Shown here piece by piece: positions 1 to 5,223 of a stretch of DNA of 15,122 bases (position 1 is the first letter of the stretch; each line of letters starts with the position of its first letter). The position numbers were made by a program, and so were the translations under genes. The notes under the pieces are model-generated. The model saw nothing but the letters and a program-made list of their open reading frames with translations, searched no databases and was not told where the DNA came from. The stretch comes from Candidatus Woesearchaeota archaeon (GTDB lineage Archaea; Nanobdellota; Nanobdellia; Woesearchaeales; GW2011-AR4). Location: contig JACQSQ010000056.1 of NCBI GenBank assembly GCA_016211245.1, forward strand, positions 1-15,122. The letters run 5' to 3'.

Positions 1-172
1 AGATATTTGAAAGAATTAAAATTTTAGTTGCTATAATTAAAGGTTAGGGGGTTTTAAAATATTCTTATTTAGTTGTATTTTTAGCGAAAAGAAAAAATTT
101 GATTGATATAACTGCATTTGTAATTCACAATTACAAATCTGAAAAAAACTTATTATTGTTCTAAATTAATCT
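1..172. other. AT-rich non-coding leading stretch
   Basis: No coding frame of useful length is visible on either strand. The stretch is strongly AT-rich and lies downstream of the minus-strand gene that ends at 173. On the minus strand a run of seven T (plus-strand A run near 143-149) could end transcription of that gene. A perfect hairpin at 116-138 is listed separately. Nothing else is recognised here. Confidence 0.5.
116..138. repeat. Perfect 10-bp inverted repeat, 3-nt loop
   Basis: The arms ATTTGTAATT (116-125) and AATTACAAAT (129-138) are exact reverse complements around the loop CAC. The hairpin is almost pure AT. It sits about 35 bases beyond the stop of the minus-strand gene at 173-490, so it could be a transcript-end hairpin or a protein-binding palindrome. 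No U-tract follows the stem directly on either strand, which weakens an intrinsic-terminator reading. Confidence 0.5.
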
Positions 173-490
173 TTATAAATCTTTAAGAATGCTTTTAAGC
201 TCTGCTATAATTTCACTAATAAGTCTATCAACTTTGACAGAACTATTAAAGCTCCTAGTTTTTTTAACGAGTGCGCATTCTTCATGAATTTCATTAAATT
301 TATGTGTTACTCTAAACAGATATTCACTAGGTAAAAAGTTTTGAGCAGTAGTCACATAATCTTCAACAGCATATATATCTATTCCTCTATATCTTTTTGA
401 AAATTTAAGTTCAGAAATGGCCCTTTCTAGTTTTCTTGTTTTTTCTACATCTTCTGTTGTTCTTCTCCTCCAAAATCTCCAGCGCACCAT
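173..490 (-). CDS. Small basic orphan protein (105 aa)
   Basis: I do not recognise a family. The ATG at 488-490 begins a protein with a strikingly basic, tryptophan-containing N-terminus (MVRWRFWRRR), then an apparently helical body rich in Lys, Glu and Arg, and a C-terminus with amphipathic helix character (around residues 86-104). There is no signal peptide or membrane segment. It starts 12 bases after the stop of the PRC-barrel gene on the same strand, so the two are probably cotranscribed. The coding sequence is AT-rich compared with the core genes of the window. The basic N-terminus could bind nucleic acid or acidic lipid, but that is only inference. Confidence 0.6.
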   Translation of the reverse strand: MVRWRFWRRRTTEDVEKTRKLERAISELKFSKRYRGIDIYAVEDYVTTAQNFLPSEYLFRVTHKFNEIHEECALVKKTRSFNSSVKVDRLISEIIAELKSILKDL

Positions 491-502
491 TTAAAACAAA
501 AT

Positions 503-787
503 TTACTCTTCATCCTTTCCTTTGGATTCAGAGCCTTCATAAGAAGGAACAGCAGCCTTGCTTATAATCATTATGTCACCTATGGATTTGACCAATTGAT
601 GCGGCACAATGACGCCTTTTGCAGAGCCCAGAACCTTGTTCAGAAATGAGTTTTTGGTGGCCCTTACCCTCCAACCGAAGACCTTGTTTGTGGTCAAAAT
701 GCTTTCTTCAACATCTCCAAAATACTCGCCGTTGTCTGTAAATACCCTCATATCATAGGTTTCGCTTATCTTTTTCATCTTCAGCAT
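503..787 (-). CDS. PRC-barrel domain protein (94 aa)
   Basis: The body matches the small archaeal PRC-barrel proteins: a first beta segment (MRVFTDNGEYFGDVEE), a middle segment with WRVRA, then GVIVPHQLVKSIGDIMII near the end of the barrel, followed by an acidic, charged tail. PRC barrels occur in photosynthetic reaction centre H subunits and RimM, and in archaea as single-domain proteins of uncertain, possibly RNA- or division-related, role. I chose ATG at 785-787 because GGTGA (plus-strand TCACC, 793-797) lies five bases upstream of it. An upstream GTG at 796 would lie inside that ribosome binding site. It leads a probable two-gene operon with the small basic protein. The exact cellular role cannot be read from the sequence. 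Confidence 0.85.
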   Translation of the reverse strand: MLKMKKISETYDMRVFTDNGEYFGDVEESILTTNKVFGWRVRATKNSFLNKVLGSAKGVIVPHQLVKSIGDIMIISKAAVPSYEGSESKGKDEE

Positions 788-845
788 TGAAATCACCTTT
801 TATTGTTTAAACGGAATTTTATGTGTGTTTTAGCTACTGCCTAGT

Positions 846-853
846 ATTTAAAT
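846..853 (-). promoter_or_regulatory. TATA box of PRC-barrel operon
   Basis: ATTTAAAT lies about 60 bases upstream of the ATG at 787. A transcript starting about 26 bases downstream would have a leader of roughly 36 bases containing the GGTGA ribosome binding site at 793-797. This differs from the leaderless arrangement of most genes here. The box is symmetric, so its strand is assigned by spacing only. Confidence 0.4.
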
Positions 854-865
854 CTTTTGGATAGG

Positions 866-876
866 TTTTATAAAAA
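866..876 (+). promoter_or_regulatory. TATA box of TraB-family gene
   Basis: TTTTATAAAAA is centred about 26 bases upstream of the ATG at 897, the spacing expected when the archaeal transcription start coincides with the start codon. No ribosome binding site precedes the ATG, which supports a leaderless transcript. Confidence 0.6.
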
Positions 877-896
877 CCCGGGTTTTCTCATGACTC

Positions 897-1592
897 ATGA
901 ATTACAAAAATCTTGTGTTTTTAGGAACGTCCCATATCGCGGAGCAGAGCCTGAATGATGTCAAAAAGTTCATAGAAGCAGGGAAGCCGGATATTATTGC
1001 TTTGGAGCTTGACAAGAAAAGGCTGCTTGCCTTAATGCAGAAGCAAAGAAAAATTGAGATAAGAATCATAAGGAAAGTTGGCATAAAAGGTTTTCTTTTT
1101 TTGTTGTTCGGCGCTTGGGCTGAAAAAAAGCTGGGGAAGCTTGTCGGGGTAGCTCCAGGCTCGGAAATGAAAACGGCAATAACCCTGGCAAGGAAGCATG
1201 GGATTAAAATTTTTTTAATAGACCGGGACATAGAGGTAACATTAAGGAGATTGTCAAAAGTCCTGACTTGGAAAGAGAAGGTAAATTTTATTGCAGACAT
1301 AATAAAAGCTGTTTTTACAGGCAAGCAGGAATTTGAGTTTGACTTGAGGACCGTGCCCGAAAAAAGTATGATTAAAAAATTGGTGGAAAAGCTAAAAGAA
1401 AGGTATCCAAATGTCCATAAAGTGCTGATTGAAGAGAGAAACTTGGTTATTGCGGAAAATCTCAAGAGGCTAATGGCAGAAAATACAAATGACAAAATAC
1501 TGGTTATTTTGGGGGCAGGGCATGTTGACGAGGTTATGAGGCTGGTGAAAAGAAAGAATGGGATTGGATTAGGTTATAGCTTTTCTGTTTAG
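897..1592 (+). CDS. TraB/GumN-family protein, short form (231 aa)
   Basis: Family motifs are visible in order: GTSHIAEQS (residues 10-18) with the invariant His13, the ALELD segment with Glu37 and Asp39, the EERN segment around 179-182, and GAGHVDEV (207-214) with His209. The TraB/PrgY/GumN/Tiki superfamily comprises proposed metal-dependent proteases whose catalytic residues are these conserved Glu and His positions. PrgY in enterococci limits pheromone activity; the archaeal role is unknown. Many archaeal TraB proteins have a long multi-pass C-terminal membrane region, but this one ends straight after the GxGH motif and keeps only one weakly hydrophobic patch (about 64-73). ATG 897 is fixed by the TATA box 26 bases upstream. 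It is convergent with the next gene, with seven bases between the stops. Confidence 0.85.
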   Translation: MNYKNLVFLGTSHIAEQSLNDVKKFIEAGKPDIIALELDKKRLLALMQKQRKIEIRIIRKVGIKGFLFLLFGAWAEKKLGKLVGVAPGSEMKTAITLARKHGIKIFLIDRDIEVTLRRLSKVLTWKEKVNFIADIIKAVFTGKQEFEFDLRTVPEKSMIKKLVEKLKERYPNVHKVLIEERNLVIAENLKRLMAENTNDKILVILGAGHVDEVMRLVKRKNGIGLGYSFSV

Positions 1593-1599
1593 ATAATAT

Positions 1600-2412
1600 T
1601 TATTTAGCTTCATACTTTTCTCTAGCTCTTTGTGTTATTCCTGGTTGATGTTTTTCAAGAGTCCTGTAATGGATATAATCACCACGGTCTATTGGACTAT
1701 TAGCGTCTCTACAAGTTTTGGCAATTTTCTGATTTGGAAAAACTTCTATAGTAATAACTCGACCATATTCCTTTACTTGTTCTTTATTCTTTTTTGTTCT
1801 TCTTACTCCATTAACTACCTCTTTGCTTAACAAAGAACGGAATGATGAATCTGTAATTATTTCTATACGTTCCTCAGCAATTTTCCGCCTAACTTCTCCA
1901 ATTTTTTCATACAATCCAAGTTTTCCTAAGCGGAGTCTTTCGTCTTTATATCCTAAATTTTGAACAGTATCATCAAAATCATTTTTACCAGATAAATCTT
2001 GAACATTATACTCGAAATTTTGGACAAATTGCGGTGTTATACCAGGCACCAAACTCATCATAAATGCCTGCAATTCTTCAGGCAAGTATAATCCATTTAC
2101 AGGTGCAACACGAAATTCAACCCTTTGCGCTATGCCTCCTGCTTTATCAGAATCTTCTCTGTATAATATCTCTTCATATCCAAATGCCTGAACGCCTCTA
2201 TTATAACCTTTCCCTGTTGCTATGCCAAACAGAGCATCATCTTTTCCTGTTAATTCCTTCTCAAGCTCTTCTAATGCTTGCCGAAAATTTCTATGACTTT
2301 CATAGCGTATATCGACTAACTCCTGATGAAATGTACGAAAATAGCATATAGTTGCACCTGGATTGGATTGTACAGCTTCAACAACTCTTTGGAATAAGTC
2401 TTTCTTATACAT
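1600..2412 (-). CDS. Orphan protein beside TrmB regulator (270 aa)
   Basis: I do not recognise a family. The protein is soluble, with no signal peptide or membrane segments. An N-terminal helical portion with a long Glu/Lys helix (around 40-55) is followed by a mixed region with many aromatic and Gly residues, and a basic C-terminal third (RRTKKNKEQ near 205 and a Lys/Arg-rich end). The coding DNA is clearly more AT-rich than the neighbouring core genes, which suggests an accessory or transferred gene. ATG 2410-2412 lies about 26 bases downstream of a minus-strand TATA box, so the mRNA is probably leaderless. It is divergent from a TrmB-type regulator and shares a 90-bp control region with a palindrome, so it is probably that regulator's target. 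Confidence 0.7.
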   Translation of the reverse strand: MYKKDLFQRVVEAVQSNPGATICYFRTFHQELVDIRYESHRNFRQALEELEKELTGKDDALFGIATGKGYNRGVQAFGYEEILYREDSDKAGGIAQRVEFRVAPVNGLYLPEELQAFMMSLVPGITPQFVQNFEYNVQDLSGKNDFDDTVQNLGYKDERLRLGKLGLYEKIGEVRRKIAEERIEIITDSSFRSLLSKEVVNGVRRTKKNKEQVKEYGRVITIEVFPNQKIAKTCRDANSPIDRGDYIHYRTLEKHQPGITQRAREKYEAK

Positions 2413-2436
2413 TTTACTATTAAAAAGTAGTATCTC

Positions 2437-2446
2437 TATAAATATA
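2437..2446 (-). promoter_or_regulatory. TATA box of the 270-aa orphan gene
   Basis: The plus-strand sequence TATAAATATA reads as an A/T-only TATA element on the minus strand, centred about 26-29 bases from the ATG at 2412. It lies a few bases from the palindrome at 2451-2468, so a protein bound there would cover the BRE position of this promoter. Confidence 0.55.
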
Positions 2447-2450
2447 TTTG

Positions 2451-2468
2451 TGGTATAATATTATACCA
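2451..2468. promoter_or_regulatory. Perfect 18-bp palindrome, candidate TrmB operator
   Basis: TGGTATAATATTATACCA is identical to its own reverse complement. After one mismatched pair the symmetry resumes for three more base pairs (TTT/AAA). It sits midway between the two TATA boxes of the divergent genes, its centre 17-19 bases from each, and would cover both BRE sites. The adjacent gene encodes a TrmB-family winged-helix protein, and regulators of that type commonly bind such palindromes near their own promoter. The geometry suggests joint repression of both genes. Binding itself is inferred. Confidence 0.65.
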
Positions 2469-2472
2469 TAAA

Positions 2473-2482
2473 ATATAAAAAT
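2473..2482 (+). promoter_or_regulatory. TATA box of TrmB-family gene
   Basis: ATATAAAAAT is centred about 26 bases upstream of the ATG at 2503 and immediately follows the palindrome. No ribosome binding site precedes the ATG, consistent with a leaderless transcript controlled from the palindrome. Confidence 0.6.
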
Positions 2483-2502
2483 AAGCAGATATTACTATTC
2501 TT

Positions 2503-3258
2503 ATGACTTTACAAAACCTCAAGGAAATTGGACTTACAGAAGGCCAAATCAAGGTATATTCAGCAATCTTAGATGTTGGAATCTCAAATTTGAATAGAAT
2601 ACATGAAAAAACAGGAATTGAGCGAAGGGGGATATACGATATATTGAATAAATTAATAGAGCGAGGATTAGTTTCATATACCATTGAAAAGGGCAAGAAA
2701 ACGTATCAATGCACTCATCCGAATAAGCTTTTAGAGGAAATTAAAGAAAAACAGCATAAGTTGCAAGATTTGGAACGGCAGATACCACAAATAAAAGAAT
2801 CTTATAATCTTTCAAGACCAGACATAAGAGCAGAAGTGTATAGGGGCAATGAGTCAATAAAATCCCTACTTAATGAAGTTATAGAATTCAAAGAATCCTT
2901 CTGGCTTGGGGGGAATAGCTTTGAAAATTATAAGGCTGTGCCTAAGAGCCTGCAGATATGGTGGGAGCATTGGATGACAAGAAGGACAGAGAAAAAACAT
3001 TTAATGCATGATCTTGTATCTTATGGAACATGGTTGCGAGGACTTGAGCCCGACAAAATAGAAAAACATAAAAAAATGTATTATAAGTATTGCTCTTTAC
3101 CAAAGGATTTGTATTTGCCTATGGTTATTATTATCTTTGACAATAAAGTTGCTCAAATAGTTTGGGGAGAGCAATCTTTTGCTTTTGTTCTTGAATCAAA
3201 GAAAATAAAAGAAAGCTTTATGAAATATTTCAATCATTTTTGGAAAGATCCATATTAA
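2503..3258 (+). CDS. TrmB-family transcriptional regulator (251 aa)
   Basis: The N-terminus is a TrmB-type winged helix: LTEGQIKVYSAILDVG (11-26), a helix-turn-helix with recognition helix near 36-53, and a wing at about 56-70. A charged coiled-coil linker follows (about 74-100), then a C-terminal sensor region beginning EVYRGNESIKSLLNEVI (111-127), the usual start of the TrmB C-terminal domain. Family members bind sugars or other small ligands and repress or activate transport and metabolic genes. Here the C-terminal region is rich in Trp, Tyr and Lys and the ligand cannot be named. The protein is shorter than the roughly 340-residue sugar-binding TrmB proteins. Divergent from the 270-aa orphan across a shared palindromic control region, it probably regulates itself and that gene. 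Confidence 0.88.
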   Translation: MTLQNLKEIGLTEGQIKVYSAILDVGISNLNRIHEKTGIERRGIYDILNKLIERGLVSYTIEKGKKTYQCTHPNKLLEEIKEKQHKLQDLERQIPQIKESYNLSRPDIRAEVYRGNESIKSLLNEVIEFKESFWLGGNSFENYKAVPKSLQIWWEHWMTRRTEKKHLMHDLVSYGTWLRGLEPDKIEKHKKMYYKYCSLPKDLYLPMVIIIFDNKVAQIVWGEQSFAFVLESKKIKESFMKYFNHFWKDPY

Positions 3259-3304
3259 TCATAATAATTACAGTTATGGCTTATTGGGCTTGAATTTCGA
3301 TATC

Positions 3305-3312
3305 TTTAAATA
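3305..3312 (+). promoter_or_regulatory. TATA box of the M50-like operon
   Basis: TTTAAATA is centred 26 bases upstream of the ATG at 3335. No ribosome binding site is present, so the first gene of the three-gene cluster is probably read from a leaderless mRNA. Confidence 0.6.
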
Positions 3313-3334
3313 ATATATTTCTAATTGACTACTT

Positions 3335-4093
3335 ATGGCGGAGCTTATAGACCTAAAAGACAAGATAAGGAGATACTACAAGTTCACGCCTTATGAAGCA
3401 AGAGGCTTGATAATTGCAATCCTTGCTGTCGGTTTTATTATCTCTTTTAAGGACTGGGGGTTTGAAAGGTTCAGCTTTTCTGTAGGATTGCTCAACCTAT
3501 TCAATGCTATTTTGGTAGCTGCATTGTCCATTCTTGTCCATGATGCTGGACAGAGGCTATGGGGGCTGGCCATAGGCTACAGAATTGAGTTCAGGATGTG
3601 GACTTTGGGATTGGTTGGGGCATTGGCTGTGGCTTTCATAAGCAATGGAAGCATATGGGTTATTGTGCCGGGTGGGTTTATGCTGCATCATCTTGCCGGC
3701 CATCGCCTGGGATGGTTTAGGTACGGAGTGAATTACTTTGGGCAGGGAATAGTTGCACTAGCCGGGTGCCTGTTCACCTTGATGCTGATCATATTCCTCA
3801 AAATACTTGGGGCTTTTTTTCCGAATAATCTGCTGATAGGCAAGGCCGTTATGTTTAACATAATCTACCTGATTACTAGCCTGCTGCCTATCCCGCCTCT
3901 TGACGGAAGCAAGATTTTCTTTGGAAGCAGGATGCTTTATGCTTTCGCAATCCCTGCTTTGATTGTAGCAGCAGTCCTGATGATTGTTGAAGTGCATGTT
4001 TTTCTTGCTCTTGTGCTATCAATGCTTGTTGGAGTTGTTTTATGGCTTGTTTATTATATCAGCTTTGAAAGAAAAGTTTGGAAGGGCCCCTAA
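3335..4093 (+). CDS. M50-like (site-2 protease) membrane protein, active site degenerate
   Basis: The multi-pass protein (252 aa) has the site-2 protease layout: hydrophobic segments near 24-37, 52-68, 92-114, 137-158, 171-184 and 203-240, a metal-site position in the second one, and LLPIPPLDGSKIFFGSR (183-199), which corresponds to the family's second motif with Asp190. Active members have HExxH in the first motif. Here the equivalent reads HDAGQ (69-73), so the catalytic Glu is Asp and the second His is Gln. His69 and Asp190 remain. It is therefore either a non-proteolytic relative or a protease with altered chemistry. It starts a tight cluster: its TAA shares one base with the ATG of the next gene. 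The fold assignment is fairly sure; inactivity is inferred from the substitutions. Confidence 0.78.
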   Translation: MAELIDLKDKIRRYYKFTPYEARGLIIAILAVGFIISFKDWGFERFSFSVGLLNLFNAILVAALSILVHDAGQRLWGLAIGYRIEFRMWTLGLVGALAVAFISNGSIWVIVPGGFMLHHLAGHRLGWFRYGVNYFGQGIVALAGCLFTLMLIIFLKILGAFFPNNLLIGKAVMFNIIYLITSLLPIPPLDGSKIFFGSRMLYAFAIPALIVAAVLMIVEVHVFLALVLSMLVGVVLWLVYYISFERKVWKGP

Positions 4094-4422
4094 TGGCTGA
4101 GCTGTCATTTTACAAGAACTGGATGGAACTGTTTCTTTTGATAGACATGATTATAGGGTTGGTGCTGGCCTTGCTGATACCCAGCGCTTTTTTGGGTTAT
4201 GTGCTGATATTCCTGTCCGGAATTTTTGCGGGCAGGGTGGTTTATGAAAGGAAATCGAAGATAGTCTTCCCATATATAGTGATTATAGCCACATTTCTGA
4301 TTGGGTATCTGATAGGGATGAGGTATGGCGATTACAGAGTTGTGATTATCCTGTTCTTGATAGGCGCAATTGTGAGCTATAAGCTATTTGATAGGGGAGT
4401 TTTAAGGGATTTCAGGTTTTGA
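4093..4422 (+). CDS. Small multi-pass membrane protein (109 aa)
   Basis: Four hydrophobic stretches can be seen, near residues 10-30, 33-48, 61-76 and 82-98, with short charged loops such as YERKSK between the second and third and a basic C-terminal tail (RDFRF). No known family is recognised. I chose the ATG at 4093 because it overlaps the upstream TAA by one base, a usual coupled arrangement. A TTG at 4078 would add five residues inside the previous gene. Its stop TGA is followed two bases later by the ATG of a lipoprotein gene. It is therefore the middle of a three-gene cluster and probably works with the M50-like protein in the membrane. Confidence 0.72.
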   Translation: MAELSFYKNWMELFLLIDMIIGLVLALLIPSAFLGYVLIFLSGIFAGRVVYERKSKIVFPYIVIIATFLIGYLIGMRYGDYRVVIILFLIGAIVSYKLFDRGVLRDFRF

Positions 4423-4424
4423 AG

Positions 4425-5201
4425 ATGCGGGCTGTGTTATTGATTTTGATAATATTGGCGGCTGGTTGCTCGAGCAGCATAGAAACAAAGGATTATGGAA
4501 TTGATAAAAATGTAAATGAGATAGTTATTAAAACATCCAAAATAGAGGTTGCAGAAGAGCCTGAATATGAGCGGCCCAGCCCCTCTTTGCGCATTATTTT
4601 TCCTGAAGAAGGGCAGCTGATCAAAAATTCTACTGTAGCTGTCAAGCTTGAAGCTTATAATTTCAGCATAGTTCCAATAGAGAAGCCTGTAAAAGAGTAC
4701 CAGGGGCATTTTCATGTGTGGATTGACTCTGAAAAAAAAATTGTTATGGAAGATAGTGAAATTTTTGAAAATATTGGCAATGGCGGGCATACTTTAACCG
4801 CAGAGCTTGTAAAAGGAAACCACTCGTCGTTAAGCCCAAAAATTTTCAAAACTATAAGTTTTTATGTGGATGTGCCTGTTGCCAAGAAAGATGCCCCGCA
4901 GCCGTTTAGCTCGGGATACTGGAGAGAATACTCCATAGAAGCGGATGATAACGGATTTTACCCGAACAAAATAAGGGCTGGGATAGGGGACAATGTCACT
5001 ATATACTTCAAGTTCAGGGACTTTTTAATTTATTATGCGGGTCTTGACCTAATAGGGCCATTTCCCGATGTCAATTACAGGACAGGGAACAAGCAGCCAA
5101 TCAACAGAAGCTTTATAATGAGGGAAGAAATTGTAATAAAGTCTTTCTGGCCGTCAAGCGGGGTTAAGAAAGCAGAGATGATTGTTGAAGTAGAGAAATA
5201 A
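4425..5201 (+). CDS. Lipoprotein with His-rich and cupredoxin-like domains
   Basis: The N-terminus is a short lipoprotein signal, MRAVLLILIILAAGC, with lipobox LAAGC and the modified Cys at residue 15. The first domain (about 55-150) contains GHFHVWID and later GGHTLTAEL plus NHSS, resembling the beta-sandwich DUF4399-type arrangement (GHxHxxID ... HTLxL). The second domain (about 168-258) starts like a cupredoxin (YSIEADDNGFYPNKIRAGIGDNVTIYF in two strands), but the expected copper-binding His and Cys are missing: Tyr-Tyr-Ala replaces the His position, and no Cys-x-His loop follows. It should be anchored outside the cell membrane. A TTG at 4419 overlapping the previous stop is an alternative start two codons upstream. 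Last gene of the membrane cluster; domain names are tentative. Confidence 0.7.
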   Translation: MRAVLLILIILAAGCSSSIETKDYGIDKNVNEIVIKTSKIEVAEEPEYERPSPSLRIIFPEEGQLIKNSTVAVKLEAYNFSIVPIEKPVKEYQGHFHVWIDSEKKIVMEDSEIFENIGNGGHTLTAELVKGNHSSLSPKIFKTISFYVDVPVAKKDAPQPFSSGYWREYSIEADDNGFYPNKIRAGIGDNVTIYFKFRDFLIYYAGLDLIGPFPDVNYRTGNKQPINRSFIMREEIVIKSFWPSSGVKKAEMIVEVEK

Positions 5202-5223
5202 TATTCTGCTGGTCCCATTTATC

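Noticed and set aside
902..1495. Long open frame (197 codons) on the minus strand opposite the TraB gene
   Set aside because: It is a codon-pattern shadow: rich in Ser, Phe and Leu, with no motif or promoter, lying entirely opposite a well-supported gene.
3259..3334. A 76-base gap of tRNA-like length
   Set aside because: No acceptor stem, no GTTCRA-like loop and no cloverleaf pairing; it holds the TATA box of the next gene.
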